A stretch of 64,000 nt of DNA, from positions 45,467,811 to 45,531,810 of the forward strand of contig OZ026596.1 in the NCBI GenBank assembly GCA_964020085.1, written 5' to 3'. The number at the start of each line of letters is the position of its first letter. The stretch's first letter is position 1. A model generated the notes under the pieces. The model did not search any database, was not told the origin of the DNA, and was given only the letters and a program-made list of their open reading frames with translations. The translations under genes were made by a program, and so were the position numbers. This DNA is from Micromussa lordhowensis (lineage: Eukaryota > Cnidaria > Anthozoa > Scleractinia > Lobophylliidae). Shown piece by piece: positions 34,340 through 45,600 of this stretch.

Positions 34340-34475
34340 CCTGGTCCCGGTTGTTCGAAAGCCGATTAGCACTAACCCACGATTAAATCATCCTAATCCA
34401 CGGAATAAATGTGTTCCTCGAAGCTCGATTAGCACTATCCAAGTATTAAACTAGGGTTAAATTTAACACACCTAG
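34340..34475 (+). repeat. MITE fragment with a CCCGGTTGTTCGAAAG end
   Basis: The left end shares CCCGGTTGTTCGAAAG with the MITEs at 39.47-39.88 kb, followed by a different interior (CGATTAGCACTAACCC and partial mirror copies). The right end is not clear because the LINE tail begins at 34485. Confidence 0.55.
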
Positions 34476-34808
34476 CAAGTTCAAGTTCAAGTTCATTTAT
34501 TCACACTATTCAATTACAATACAACAACAATAAAGGATAAAAAAGAAGTAAAAAACAGCGCTGATGATACATTGAGCTAAACATAACAATGGGAAAAGTG
34601 TGTAGCAGCCAAAGGAGCAAAGCTTTCGAGTTGGCTGCTACCACAGAACAATTAAAAGTGGGTAGAGGTTATACAGAATTTATAAAAACTAATTGTATAA
34701 AAGCTCTGGTTAGATTAATTACATTGAAAAGGAAGAGTATAAATGAGTAACAATAACTACTTAAATTAAATAATTAAATAAATAGAGCCAAAAATAGATT
34801 GAAGTTAT

Positions 34809-35078
34809 TCAACATGCCTGATTTTCGAGTAGAAAGAATTTGTATTCTTTTTTAAAACTGTTGAATTCGAGACACTTAATTTTCATGGGTATTGTTTCCC
34901 AGATCTGCGATGCCGCTACACTAAACCTTGCCAGGCCATAATTAGTTCTAGAATATGGTCTGTGAAGGTTTTGATTAGAGGCATATCTAGTATTATAATG
35001 ATGGACAGCCGAAGCTGGTTGAGCTAAATCATAGAGGGCAGGAGGTATATCCTTTTTCCTATATTGTAATTTATGCAC
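34809..35078 (-). pseudogene. C-terminal domain of the LINE polyprotein
   Basis: Frame with NTRYASNQNLHRPYSRTNYG then FSVAASQIWETIPMKIK and a terminal FKKEYKFFLL block. This is the conserved tail of CR1/L2-type LINE proteins. It is offset by one frame from the reverse transcriptase that ends at 35071; the break lies near 35080-35090. Confidence 0.8.
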
Positions 35079-36720
35079 AAGAGTGCCAATTTTTAATTTG
35101 AAAACAATGATTCTCTAGCTTTAAGATTTCTAATAGCGTAAAGTACGGTGTGGGACTTTCTCTCTTATTTGCAAAGATGATGCAGCGAATACAGCGATTT
35201 TGACTTATTTTGATTTTATTTAATTTAGTTTGGTATGCGGTACCCCAGCTCATTAATCCATATGTCAGATAGGGATATATGAGAGTGTAGTACAGTTGTT
35301 TGAGTGTACTCATAGGTACATAATATCTAAGTTTAAATAAAATTCCAATGTTTTTTGTTATTTTGTTATTAATGTGCTGGAGCTGAGCATCCCATTTTAG
35401 ATGTTTATCAATAAAGACCCCTAAGTATTTAATTTGAGACTTTTGCTCTACATTACACACTGTTATTCTAATATTTGTTTTCTTCTTAGGTAAAGCAATT
35501 ATCATATAATTAGTCTTTTTAAAATTAATGGACAGCATATTTGCTGCACAAAATTTTAAGACCTTTCCAAGTTCTTCATTAATAACTGATTGTAACTGCT
35601 CTGGGTCTCTTGAAGAATAAAACATATTTGTATCATCTGCAAAAATCCTAAAAGTTAACTCCTTAGAAGACCTTGGCAAATCATTAATATACAATAGAAA
35701 CAGTAGTGGACCTAATGTGGAGCCTTGAGGTACACCACATGTAATGGTTTTCAGGCTAGATTCTACATTACCAATTTTAACATATTGTTTACGATTAGTT
35801 ATGTAGCCTGAAAACCATGCATGGGGGAGTCCTCGGATTCCATATTTATACAATTTTTCTAAGAGAATATGGTGGTTAATTGTATCGAAGGCCTTGAAAA
35901 AGTCTAAAAAGATACCACATGTTACTTTTTGATCATCGACTGCCGACTTTAATTTCTCTACAGTTTCTAGAATTGCATATTCAGTGGAGCAATATCCCTT
36001 TCTAAAACCAAACTGGAAGTTATATAATAGACACTCTTTTTCTAGATAGGACATAAGTTGGTCATACACTAATCTTTCCAGTACTTTGCTAAAGGGAGAA
36101 ATAACTGCTATTGGCCTATAATTTCCTAACTCAGATATACTACCACTTTTGAATATTGGAGTTACTTTTGATATTTTAAAGATTTCAGGAAACTCCCCTG
36201 ATAATATTGACTCATTATATATTTCAGTAAAGGGTGCAGAGAGTTGTCCACTTGCAAGTTTAATAAGTTTGTTAGGAACATTGAGGGATGCTTTGTTTTC
36301 TTTCAGTCCAGAAAATAATGTAAACACTTGTGTCTGGGTTACAGGAGCAAGGTAGAAGCTGTTTGATGGCGTAGATTCTATATATTGCAAAGGGTCTGTA
36401 TGATCAGTTTTGATTTCCTTTGCTAAAGATGGTCCAATATTTACAAAAAAGTTATTAAATAATTCAGCAATATCCCTTTCTTGTGTATAAGTCCTATCAT
36501 TGTGGGTAATTCTTGTGGGTTGGGTTTGACCTTTGGTTTTCCTTTTAACAAGAGTACCAATAAGTTTCCAAGTTTGCTTAAGATTATCTTTGTGCTTTAA
36601 AAATTGCATGCTGTAGTATTCAGTTTTACTTTTATTCTTAAGATGTGAAAGAATAGCTGCATAATGCTTATATTCCCCAACTTTTTGAGAGTCCTTGCTT
36701 AAGAAATATGAACGGTACAT
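35071..36720 (-). pseudogene. LINE reverse transcriptase (549-codon open frame)
   Basis: A continuous frame holds the non-LTR reverse-transcriptase series: YRPIAVISPFSKVLERLV (201-218), QFGFRKGYCST (236-246), FLDFFKAFDTINHH (271-284, motif A aspartate D273), GVPQGSTLGPLLFLLYIND (329-347) and FADDTNMF (360-367, catalytic D-D). It also has the thumb region with YLGVFID. All catalytic residues are intact. The first Met is internal to a longer protein: the preceding endonuclease and linker are in other frames. It copies element RNA at nicked target DNA in the nucleus (family knowledge). Confidence 0.9.
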
Positions 36721-37000
36721 TTTCTGTGTCCTTTTTACCGACTTTAAGATACCTTTAGTGAGCCATGGTTTATTAAGTTGTCTTTGCTTGTTTTGACTAG
36801 CCAGCTTGATGGGTGCATGTTTATCTATAATTTTATTCAGGGTGTTGATCGTCTCCTGTACCTTTTCATTAAGATTCTTTTCTGGTTTGAGGATTTCACG
36901 CCAATCAATAAGTTTTATATCATCTAAATATAGATCTTTGTTAAATTAAGAGTAGTCTCGAAAATATTTTTTATTACTATTATTCCGTGTAGGCTGGGTT

Positions 37001-37222
37001 CTAACTATGCAGAAAACTGGGAGGTGATCTGTTATATCTACTGTTAGAATTCCTGCTGTAAAATTTTGTAAACAATTTGTATATATGATCAATAAGCGTT
37101 GCTGTATGATCAGTAAGCCTCGTGGGTTTGGTAATAATCGGCAAGATGTTGTTAGTATAAAGCATATCTAAGAACTCTTCAGGTTGAGCATGTTCATTAA
37201 ATTTGAGGAAATTTATATTCAT
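37001..37222 (-). pseudogene. LINE endonuclease, C-terminal half
   Basis: It contains MNINFLKFN (the G-D-x-N-type block), LPIITKPTRLTDHTATLIDHIY (the S/T-x-I-D-H-I block) and then loses the frame. It belongs with the endonuclease piece at 37298-37675. Confidence 0.8.
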
Positions 37223-37297
37223 ATCTCCAAAGATGTAGATTTCATGTCTATTGTGATTAATTGTTTTGATTATATCATTTAGTTGGTTACGAAACTG

Positions 37298-37675
37298 TTA
37301 TAAGTTACAAGTGGGATGCTTGTAGATACAACCTATTATGATTTTCCTTTTACCTTTGCCAGCATCAATTTCTGCCCAGCAGGATTCCACTTGTGCTATC
37401 TCAAATTTAATATCAGGTCTAGGTACAGCTTTAAGACTATTTGCAATATATAAAGCAGCTCCACCTGCGTTTGTTAACGAGTCCGTGTGGAAAAAATTAT
37501 AGCCTTTGATATTAACATTAGATATAGACGTCTCACCTAATTTAGTTTCTGTAATTCCAAGTATATCCAGCTTGGAGTCAAAGGAGCATAATAGTTCTTC
37601 TAATAGATTTAAGTTTTTAGATAAACTTCTGATGTTGCAGTGAAGGATTGAAAAAGACTTTACATCTGAATTCAC
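37298..37675 (-). pseudogene. LINE apurinic-type endonuclease, N-terminal half
   Basis: The frame has LHCNIRSLSKN (N14), DILGITETKL (E43, metal-binding glutamate), GYNFFHTDS and GGAALYI, the standard order of APE-type LINE endonucleases. The frame ends at a stop near 37298. The piece upstream (37680-37760) is open in another frame. Confidence 0.85.
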
Positions 37676-37814
37676 TGACTAACATTTTATTAAAGCCGCG
37701 GACTGAGTAATATTCTGAGCAGGGAGTATTTAACATTAAGTCTGGGTCGCTTTCGCTTTTAGCGAGATGGATTAACTCGCTAATCGGATGAAAAAGCAGA
37801 CAAACAAATCAAAA

Positions 37815-38065
37815 ATGGCGGACTTACAGTTTGTTGATTTTCCTTTTATGCCTGGCCCAGTAAGGAAAGAAATGCAGTTTAAGCAACCTTGCGACTTTTC
37901 CAAAATAGATGTTACTACTCTCTCAGGGATGAGCTATCCCGTGGCCGGTTTTCCCGCGGTTTTTCACAACGCGGACGGACCGATGTTCGGCGATCCGCAA
38001 AATGTTTTACACAAAGAGGGCGAGGCGAGAAATCATGAAAAATTTCAACATTTCAGTTCTCAGAG
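37815..38065 (+). CDS. Candidate first exon, unknown protein
   Basis: An ATG in strong context (AAAATGGCG) opens a frame of 84 codons beginning MADLQFVDFPFMPGPVRKEM and remaining compositionally protein-like (Gly/Pro/Phe-rich). It ends at CAGAG followed by GTAGAA, a plausible splice donor at 38066; read through, a stop follows two bases later. A possible acceptor (TTTTGTAG) occurs at 38741, but the sequence after it runs into a GTCGGCCGA repeat, so the next exon is uncertain. It is transcribed away from the LINE that ends about 30 bases upstream. Not recognised; it could also belong to a transposon. Confidence 0.35.
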
Positions 38066-38440
38066 GTAGAAATCGTTGCTTCCCAGCCGCTGTAATGTAA
38101 AAGGACAGATCAATGGTGGAATTAAAGGCTTTTCTTGCTTGATAAAGGCGAGTATTATGGACAAAATATTGTTAAAGTTTCATTTACTGTCGACCTTGAT
38201 TGTTTTTCAAAAAGTTGTTTACAGTTTATTTCATTCGGCATAATTTAGACAATCAATCTCCGCTTTAACTTCTTTTCTTAGTTTATGGCTTTCCTCTTTT
38301 CTTGAATTTTCCCCTAGCCAAACTTGCTTTATTAATCCATCTGAATAAAGCCTGTTCTAAATTTCTAAATTACAAAGAAGTAGGGCTGAAAATTAGACTG
38401 GTAACCATTTTCAAGAGCTCACTGATTTTCCGCCTGTTCA
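38066..38440. other. No gene seen
   Basis: AT-rich sequence; possibly intron of the candidate gene at 37815. Confidence 0.4.
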
Positions 38441-38670
38441 TGAATCAGTGAACCAGTGTTTATCTTGCACAGATTTTTTTATCACGACTCTCATTTTAAT
38501 TTCAGCATTTTTATTGGTTCTTGCATACCTTGTTTAAATTTAACAGGCTGTAATGTAAACCTATTTTTCCTATCGCTTCCCGCCTCGACTAGCCAGTGCT
38601 ATTTGCGGGAAGCGACCACTTTGTATTTTTCTTTTGTCAAATAGTAAATAAAGTTGAAAGTTGAAAGCAA
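38441..38670 (+). repeat. 3' end of a LINE with a GTTGAAA-type tail
   Basis: It ends GTAAATAAAGTTGAAAGTTG, preceded by a hairpin-like CGCTTCCCGC...GCGGGAAGCG pair (about 38572-38608). The simple-repeat tail and AATAAA-like site fit a CR1/L2-group 3'UTR. No coding part is attached. Confidence 0.55.
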
Positions 38671-38811
38671 TGTAGTTGACATAAAAGAATTTTACTTTCT
38701 TTTTCTTTTTACTCAACAACAAGTTTGCATCAATTTTGTAGGAGCCGTCATCACTTCCCTCCCCTGCTGGTCCTAGTACTTCATCATCCCCCCATCACAG
38801 ACCGGTTGATG

Positions 38812-38990
38812 TCGGTCGATATGTCGGCCGAGTTTCCGCCGATATATCGGCCGATTATCGCTCGAGATATCGGCCGACTGTCGGTCGACATACCGGCCGA
38901 TAGTATCGACCGATACTATGTCGATATAGATGCACATGATCCGCGAATGTCGGTAAATTATCGGCCAACTGTCGGCCGAGTGGCGGTGAA
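38812..38990. repeat. Short satellite of GTCGGCCGA-type palindromic decamers
   Basis: ATGTCGGCCGA, TATCGGCCGA, TGTCGGTCGA and close variants recur about fifteen times. Each decamer is nearly self-complementary, so the stretch is palindromic at many registers. Downstream (39050-39220) an acidic Glu/Asp-rich coding-like stretch appears in two frames and could be a decayed exon. Confidence 0.8.
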
Positions 38991-39426
38991 GTGTAAAGAC
39001 ATATTAAGTAATTTAACAAACTCGCCACGCAACAGGAACAGGTTGATAATGACAAAGGGTTTGTGGAAGCCACTCTTCCATCAGAGAATGAGGATCAAGA
39101 TGAGCAGAATTTGGTTCTTCAAGCTCTGAGGAAGAGGAAGAAAGTGATGAGAACGATTATGACGCGTTGCTACGGGGAGGAGAGCAACACGCTTTCTGTT
39201 ATGAACTGCACAAGGTGAAAGGTGATCTCATTTAATAATGCCTGGCGTATTTTTTAGCGTGGGGAGGGTCATAACTTTTTTGGGTCATACAAAGGGGAAG
39301 TTGATAGCTTTTACTGCAGTAAATTGGCGGAAGGCATAAAGTATGGGTGTATCTCGGGACATAATAGTGAGGTCTTACACCTAGTCCTGCTACCCCACAT
39401 ACCGCTGATCAGTAAGTACTCTGGAT

Positions 39427-39880
39427 TTGTCTCCAGGCCCCAGATGGTCGTAGGCTGGATAACGCTATCCACCAGTCCCCGGTTGTTCGAAAGGTGGAAA
39501 ACGCTATTCACAGAATAAATCACTATCCATTGTATAGCGTGGTTTGTTTTGGTAACACTTATCCACTGGATAGAGATTCATCCGGTGGATAGCGTTATCC
39601 AGCCTTTGAACAATTGGGCCAGGCCTGGGTTGTTCGAAAGGTGGATAATGCTATCCAACGGATAAGCCACTATCCAGAGGATAGCGCGGTTCACGGTTTT
39701 GTTAACACTTATCTATTGGGTAGAGATTTATCCGGTGAATAGCGTTATCTAGCCTTTAGGCAACTAGGGCCAGATAAATCGCTATCCAGCGGATAAGTGT
39801 AAACAAACAAACCACGCTATCCGCTGGATAGTGATTTATCCGTAGATAGCGTTATCCACCTTTCGAACAACCCGGGCGAG
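39427..39880. mobile_element. Cluster of MITEs with GTGGATAACGCTATCC-type arms
   Basis: At least three related pieces are present (about 39470-39622, 39625-39773 and, inverted, 39775-39882). Each is made of CCGGTTGTTCGAAAGGTGGA, alternating ATCCACTGGATAG / CTATCC blocks, and a mirrored end such as GGATAGCGTTATCCAGCCTT. Internal sub-repeats make several nested hairpins. No ORF. Confidence 0.8.
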
Positions 39881-39882
39881 TA

Positions 39883-40499
39883 CTCTAAAAGTCGGAAGTC
39901 AATGGCAAAAATGGACTACAGAGATTGATTATCATTCAAATAAAGCCAAGAAATGCATTTAGAAGCAGCAAAGCTTCTAAAATTTCAAAGACGTGCAGTT
40001 TTCATGTGTTCAAGTTGAATTTTTTTAATTTCCTGAATCGACATGCACCCAATTATAAACGACATGAATATACTTAGAAGATTTACGTCCATTTTATACC
40101 GTTTTAAAATGTAGACTCCATAAGGAGTGTTTAAAGCTTTCGTCAGATTTACCATTAAGATGCCCATCTTTGGTTGAAATTGATTTTTTAAGCGTAGAAA
40201 CAGTTTTGCATATCAAATGGTGTGAGAGGAAAGACGTTTCGCTTCTTACAGGACGTGAACAAAGTGAATTCCAAGTGTCTTTCGGACGTGCCAAGTAATT
40301 CTTAACGTGCTCTAGAAACGATTGCCACAACAAAGCTCGCGATTCCAGCAGGTTTAGACAAAGTTTAAGCGGTGTCACAAAGCGATAACCAAAGCGGTTT
40401 CGAAAAACGAAGAACCAAATATAGCGAAAACAAGTGAAATAAAAATACAAAGAAACTTCTAAAGGCTACAAAGGAAATGCGAAAATCCATGAATATTTA
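39883..40499. other. No gene seen
   Basis: Unique AT-rich sequence; open stretches on the minus strand (40094-40450) carry no motif. Confidence 0.4.
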
Positions 40500-42920
40500 G
40501 CGGCAACAAATGGGGCGTGCCAAGCGAGAAATAAAGAAACTGGATTTTTTTTCAAAATTTCTTTGCGTCCAATTGCCGTAAAAGTAAAATAACATCAATG
40601 TTGTATTCGACGTGATAGAACTGTCACGGTTGCAGACAGATCACCTTGTACATACAGTTGATCGCTGTGCATTTTTAAGACCTTTAAATCAACAATGCCT
40701 TAATTTGAAAACTACGCAATTATTTATAGCAGTCCTCACTGGACATTGGAGGGCGTGATATTCTCGTCGTATTGTGCAACCCAATGAACCAAAGACATGA
40801 AACATCCAGAAAAGGAGTATAATGCATTTTAAACATAGCTCAGTCGCATTTCGGAATACATGAATTTCAATAGAGATATATAAGCAAGTGTGAAACGACA
40901 CATTCATTTCGGTGTTGGTCGACGATGTCTTGGAGATGAATGGTCATCTCACTGAGGCCCGGTTCAGACGCCGATCTTTTCATGAGCCGAATCTAATTGA
41001 TTGAATTAAGTACATGAAAAGTTCGGCGTCTGAATCAATTAAGAACGGCTATTTCAATTTGGAACGCCTCAGCCGTTCTTTTCGCCTGGCTTGGCCGGGA
41101 ATTTCGCCTTTGGAACACCTTTGGAACTACTTTGATTCAGACGCCGAACTTTTCATGAGCCGATCCTAATGCAGAAATTGTTATAACGTATTTTCCAAGC
41201 AGTTTAGGTTTTCGATTTTTTTACAAGCAGTTTTGGTTCAAACTGATAAGTTCGGCGAATTAAGTTGGACGTCTGAATCAACAGGCGTACTTTTGTTAAT
41301 TTGGGTTGGTCCAAATTTGAATTAAGTTCGGCTCATGAAAAGATCGGCGTCTGAACCGGGCCTGTGGTTCTCTCCGATGTGCTCGCTTCAGATAAGTTCA
41401 TGTTTCCTCTCTTCTCTGAGTTGTGATTCATCCTCCGTCCTAGTTTTTAGTTGCTTTTGCTAGCTTGAACCAAAACTGTTTGACGATACTTGAATATATC
41501 CATTCTGTTATGAAACTTTGACGTGCAGATATCCATGCAGTGTTGGTTGCCAAACTGCGACAGAGCTGCCAAATATTTGGTTAAGGCAGTCGTAAAACTT
41601 TAGGTTAACAGTTTTGTTTGGTATTCCCAATTGTCTACCCAATGCCCTTATTCTATTACAATTTGAAAAATTCCAGATTTGGAAGGTAACCGCGCAGATA
41701 TAAGTTTTCCTTTGCTTGAAATGGCGAGGACATCGTTTATGTTATAAATTCCTAGCTTGGTTTTCTCCTGCCTCTCAGTTTTGTTAGCTTTCTCCGCTAA
41801 TTAGTAAAATTCTATCATTTCTCGCAGTAGTAAGTAGTTTTGATAAGTGTTTATTCCAATATGGGGAGAAAGGTGTTGCAATTAGCTAATTTTGCTATTT
41901 TTGCTCCATGCGTTATTCCTAAGGAAATAATTGTGTTGAAATGCCATACAGTCATCCCTGTTCTTGGCTTCAGGATTTATTCTCTCGTATAATATGCTGA
42001 GGAGCTACAGTCTCAGTTTTGTTGCAGGCAGTCAAGATTCACTTTAACATTCAGGATTTATGAATTCTTTTTGCCATCACTTCTTATTTTCGTTAAAATT
42101 TTGTAGCCACACCTGTCTGTTGTATAGCCAAACGTAGTAGCAGTGGTGTCCGAAGGAATGACTGCACTGGAGTCTTGGAGGCCATTTTCAGCCGGCTTGA
42201 CCGAAATCAGCATTTCAGTATTTCATCCCAAACGATCCCTTCGAGTTGAAACATCTCTATGCATGGAAGTTCAGATAAGTTAATGCACGTCAATTTTATT
42301 TAACCTCTTGAGCCCTTAAAATGATCCTTTTGATAACTCCATTTGCCTACACTTGGATAAATTTGACAGACCATATTACAGATTTCTCGCGCTAATGTTA
42401 CTCGGTGCAAGGCTGCCTGTTTTGCTCTAGAAAAGTGTTTATCCCTAACGCTCAAAGAGTTGCTGAGAGATATGATGATGGGTTCAATTATTAAACAGAC
42501 TGAAAATTTCCTGATTCCTGTTTTGCACAACCTAGCCAAAAATGATTGATCAAAACTGATAAAACCGTCCCTCAAAAAGAACGTTTATTTAGCTTTGGGA
42601 ACTTAGCCTTTATATTAGACGCATCTTGCTCTTATCAGTTTACTTAGGGTATGCTTCCTTTGAAAAGCGTACAGCATTTGTGATACTTGAACATTTGATC
42701 CAGCAAATATTTCAACATCCCATTGGAAATTTTGCGTTTTATGTGCCCCGGGGGTGGGGTGACTGTCCTACCTTTCAGGAGTGGACTCGGCGGATCAATA
42801 TCAGTTCACGATGCTCGATTACCAGTTATAGTACGATACCATCGGCTGGGGAAAGTGATCCACAAAGCATCTGATAGGACCTGGTTGGTGGAGATGATTT
42901 TAGATGCCATCGTATTTGTT
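40500..42920 (+). repeat. Right arm of the second inverted duplication
   Basis: Reverse-complement partner of 32.1-34.06 kb, interrupted by the MITE at 40955-41363. The internal piece at 41.73-42.05 kb is also repeated, in direct orientation, at about 44.64-44.90 kb. Confidence 0.75.
40955..41363. mobile_element. 409-bp MITE with AGGCCCGGTTCAGACGCCGA termini
   Basis: The first 37 bases and last 37 bases are perfect inverted repeats (AGGCCCGGTTCAGACGCCGA ... / ... TCGGCGTCTGAACCGGGCCT). Internal copies of TTCGGCGTCTGAATC and ATTCAGACGCCGAACTTTTC make a nested hairpin. Termini of this type suggest a hAT-like non-autonomous element, but no 8-bp target duplication is evident. Confidence 0.88.
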
Positions 42921-43099
42921 TAAAATTGTGGAATATCACTTATAATGGTGGGTTGCACGTTCACCTCTTTTGATACCGGGTTTTTGTGTTTTTGCTTTTT
43001 AAAGAAGAATTTGGAATACTCGTTTCTAAAACTGCCATATTATCACCCAGAATTGAGAAAAACAAGTCAACTAGAAAGCCTTTGCTACTTTGACCACCA

Positions 43100-43228
43100 T
43101 ACACATTTTTTAACCTGTATTGTAATTATTTTATCTTGTAATCGTGTGTTGTAACTATACTTTTCTTCCTATGGTAAACTTTATGTAAATAGTGTAAAAT
43201 AAATGAACCTTGAACCTTGAACCTACAT
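43100..43228 (+). repeat. LINE 3' tail with CCTTGAA units
   Basis: GTAAAATAAATGAACCTTGA ACCTTGAACC follows a T-rich 3'UTR-like stretch. This is another simple-repeat tail of the CR1/L2 kind without a coding part. Confidence 0.5.
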
Positions 43229-43551
43229 GGTTCAATTTTGAAACATGTTTGGGAGCATCGTGCCCCAGTCCACCCTTGAAAGAAAGAAAACGGCTCAGGT
43301 TTTACTCCGATTCATACTTTCTGGGAAAATATTGAGAGTACTCAGAGCAACGCATTTATCACTAGGTCAATATACGTCCTAGGATGTTTTGATTATGTTA
43401 CTTGGTTTTATTTACAAATTTGCTCATTCAGTACATTGTGAAAGTTTCGATTCTTTACAGAGAGTGGATGGGGAGGGGGATCTTTCCTTGTTAGTTGGGA
43501 AGAAGAGAGGAGCAGCCTAAAAACTGAAAGGATGACAGTAATAATAATAAT

Positions 43552-43662
43552 TAACAATTAGATTATGAGCTCGAGATTTCTATGAGGTGATAGGTGATGA
43601 GGCCGAAGGCCGAATCAACTATCGCCTCATAGAAATCTCGAGCAAATAATCTAATTGTTTTA
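43552..43662. repeat. Foldback element with 41-bp arms
   Basis: AACAATTAGATTATGAGCTC...ATGAGGTGATAG (43554-43594) is mirrored by CTATCGCCTCAT...CTAATTGTT (43620-43660). The loop contains GAGGCCGAAGGCCG. Outer bases AACAATTA/TAATTGTT are shared with the 61.15-kb foldback. Confidence 0.88.
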
Positions 43663-44199
43663 GTAGAATTCTAACTGAAATTAACGCAAATAACGGTTTC
43701 CAATGATTTTCCCACGTATTATTGAACTTTACCCATAAACAAAGTTGCACGTATCGAACTGTCCTTGGCAAATTTGCAGTTGTTTACGCGCGTACCCGCT
43801 TTTTCAATATTTTCAAGTTTTTAAAGTCAAGAAACCTTAAAAGTGCTTCTTTTAGTCTTCTCAGGAATTTAATTACTTGTCTACATCTAAAATTCCTTCC
43901 AAAACTTCGGAAAACTATAAAAACATCGCATTTCGTGGCGACCGGCGGCCAACTGTACTCTAATGGCTGATAGTATACGAGTAGCTCAGCCAATCAGATT
44001 GCAGCATTTGCATTAGTATACTAGTAGAATTCTACTAATTACGAATATTCTAACAGGATGACCCATCAGTGTATATTAAACATTGTTATCAAAGGGGTCC
44101 TGTAAAAGAAACTTTGGTGAAAATAAGGTAACAAGGCGTACAAAATTAGTAAAAATTTTCACTTGCGCATTTGTTAAATAAAGGTCTACGAATAATGGG

Positions 44200-45600
44200 C
44201 TACGAATCGAAAAGTCCAATTTTCCAGTTTCGATATTTTTTCTGGCCCAATTAAGTCATATTAAATGAACTTTCCCAGGGCTCAGCAAGGAAAGTGTGAA
44301 GCTTCCTGCTCTATGGAAGTAAACAGTGGGAAACACTTTATTCCAGATAAGTAAACTATTTATTAAAAAAGAGCTACACTTAATGTAGAGAAACTCGCTA
44401 ATAAACTCGTGCCCCTCCAAACTACAAAATATATAATAATGTTAACTTGATGAAATACACCACTGTTTGTATCATAGCTTTTTTATTCCTCTTTCATTTA
44501 CTATTTGACAGTTTCAGTTTGGAGAAGGGCGTGATCAACATCTTCTGTCTCCTTACCATATCATTAATATGTCGTGGATTTTATACTGGAAGAAATCGTT
44601 TCGCTACCGAACATAGTCTCAAATTCTAAAGGGTATACGATTGTCTCTTTAATTTTGATTGATTTCTCTGCTAGTAATTAAAATTCTAACATCTTTCTCA
44701 ATAGTATAGGTAGTTTCGATGAAAGTGTATTCCAAGCGGGCGGAAAAAGGTGACACAGTAAGTTAATTTTGGTATTTTTATTTGATTCATTATTCCTTAG
44801 GAAATGCGATGATATTCCATCCAGTCATATCCCCTGTTCTTGGCTTCAGGTGTTTTACGCTGGTGAGCTACACTCTCGGCCATAATTTGTCATTAAATCT
44901 TTATTGCCACCACATTGATATGCTTATTTAAATTTGCGTATGCAGTCAAACCTCTCTGTTGAAGTTATATATACAAACGTCAACGCCAAGGAACAATAAT
45001 TACTGCATGATATGTTCAGGACAAAACTGCTCTTTTTCTCTGGCTGCTTGATAATAGCATATCGATTTGCTTACTTTAAAAGACAGTAAGGGGGGATCTG
45101 AAAATTTTCCTTCCAGGAATTGAATTGAAAGGGTTGCAAAAAGTTTGTGCTTCCAATTTCGAATTTTATCCCCTGGTTACATCAAATGAACTTTCCCTAA
45201 CTGATTGATGTTTGATGTTTTTTCTAGGCTCGGCAAGGGAAGTGTGTAGCTTCCGGCTCTATGGAAGTGGACTGTTGGAAGCAGCTTATTTCGGCTTATT
45301 TCAGATAAGTAAACTCTTGATAAAAAAAAGCCTTGAGGCTGCACCTCATATAGAGAAACATGTACACTTTAAGAAACTTGTGGCTCGGTTTAAAAAAACA
45401 CTGTGGAAATAATATAAACAAGATGAAAATACATTTACTATTTCCATGGTATCTGTCTTATTCCTCTTTCCTTTACTATCAACAGTTTCAGTCCAGCTAA
45501 GAGTGTTATAAAAAATCATTTGTCCCCTTGCTTTATCACTACCATATCATAAAGGAAGAAATCGTTTAACCAGTGGACATTGTCTTGTTGTAATACCATA
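44200..45600 (+). repeat. Tandem duplication, about 950-bp period, of the exon-like unit
   Basis: GGCTCAGCAAGGAAAGTGTG at about 44279 recurs as GGCTCGGCAAGGGAAGTGTG at about 45230. The following TTCC(T/G)GCTCTATGGAAGT and TTTCAGATAAGTAAACT are in step, as is the later TTATTCCTCTTTC(A/C)TTTACTAT. The part at 44640-44900 (TGTTCTTGGCTTCAGG) matches 41.73-41.98 kb. Confidence 0.8.

Larger units (their letters stand above)
34485..37785 (-). mobile_element. CR1/L2-like APE-type LINE, nearly complete but frameshifted
   Basis: The minus-strand order is a short upstream coding piece (about 37760-37680), apurinic endonuclease (37675-37000), linker, reverse transcriptase (36720-35071), C-terminal domain (35078-34809) and 3'UTR. 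The 3' end has tandem TTGAAC units (about 34485-34505), the simple-repeat tail typical of CR1/L2-group elements. No ORF1 is seen, so the copy is probably 5'-truncated near 37785. At least four frame breaks separate the parts, so it is not autonomous. Confidence 0.9.
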
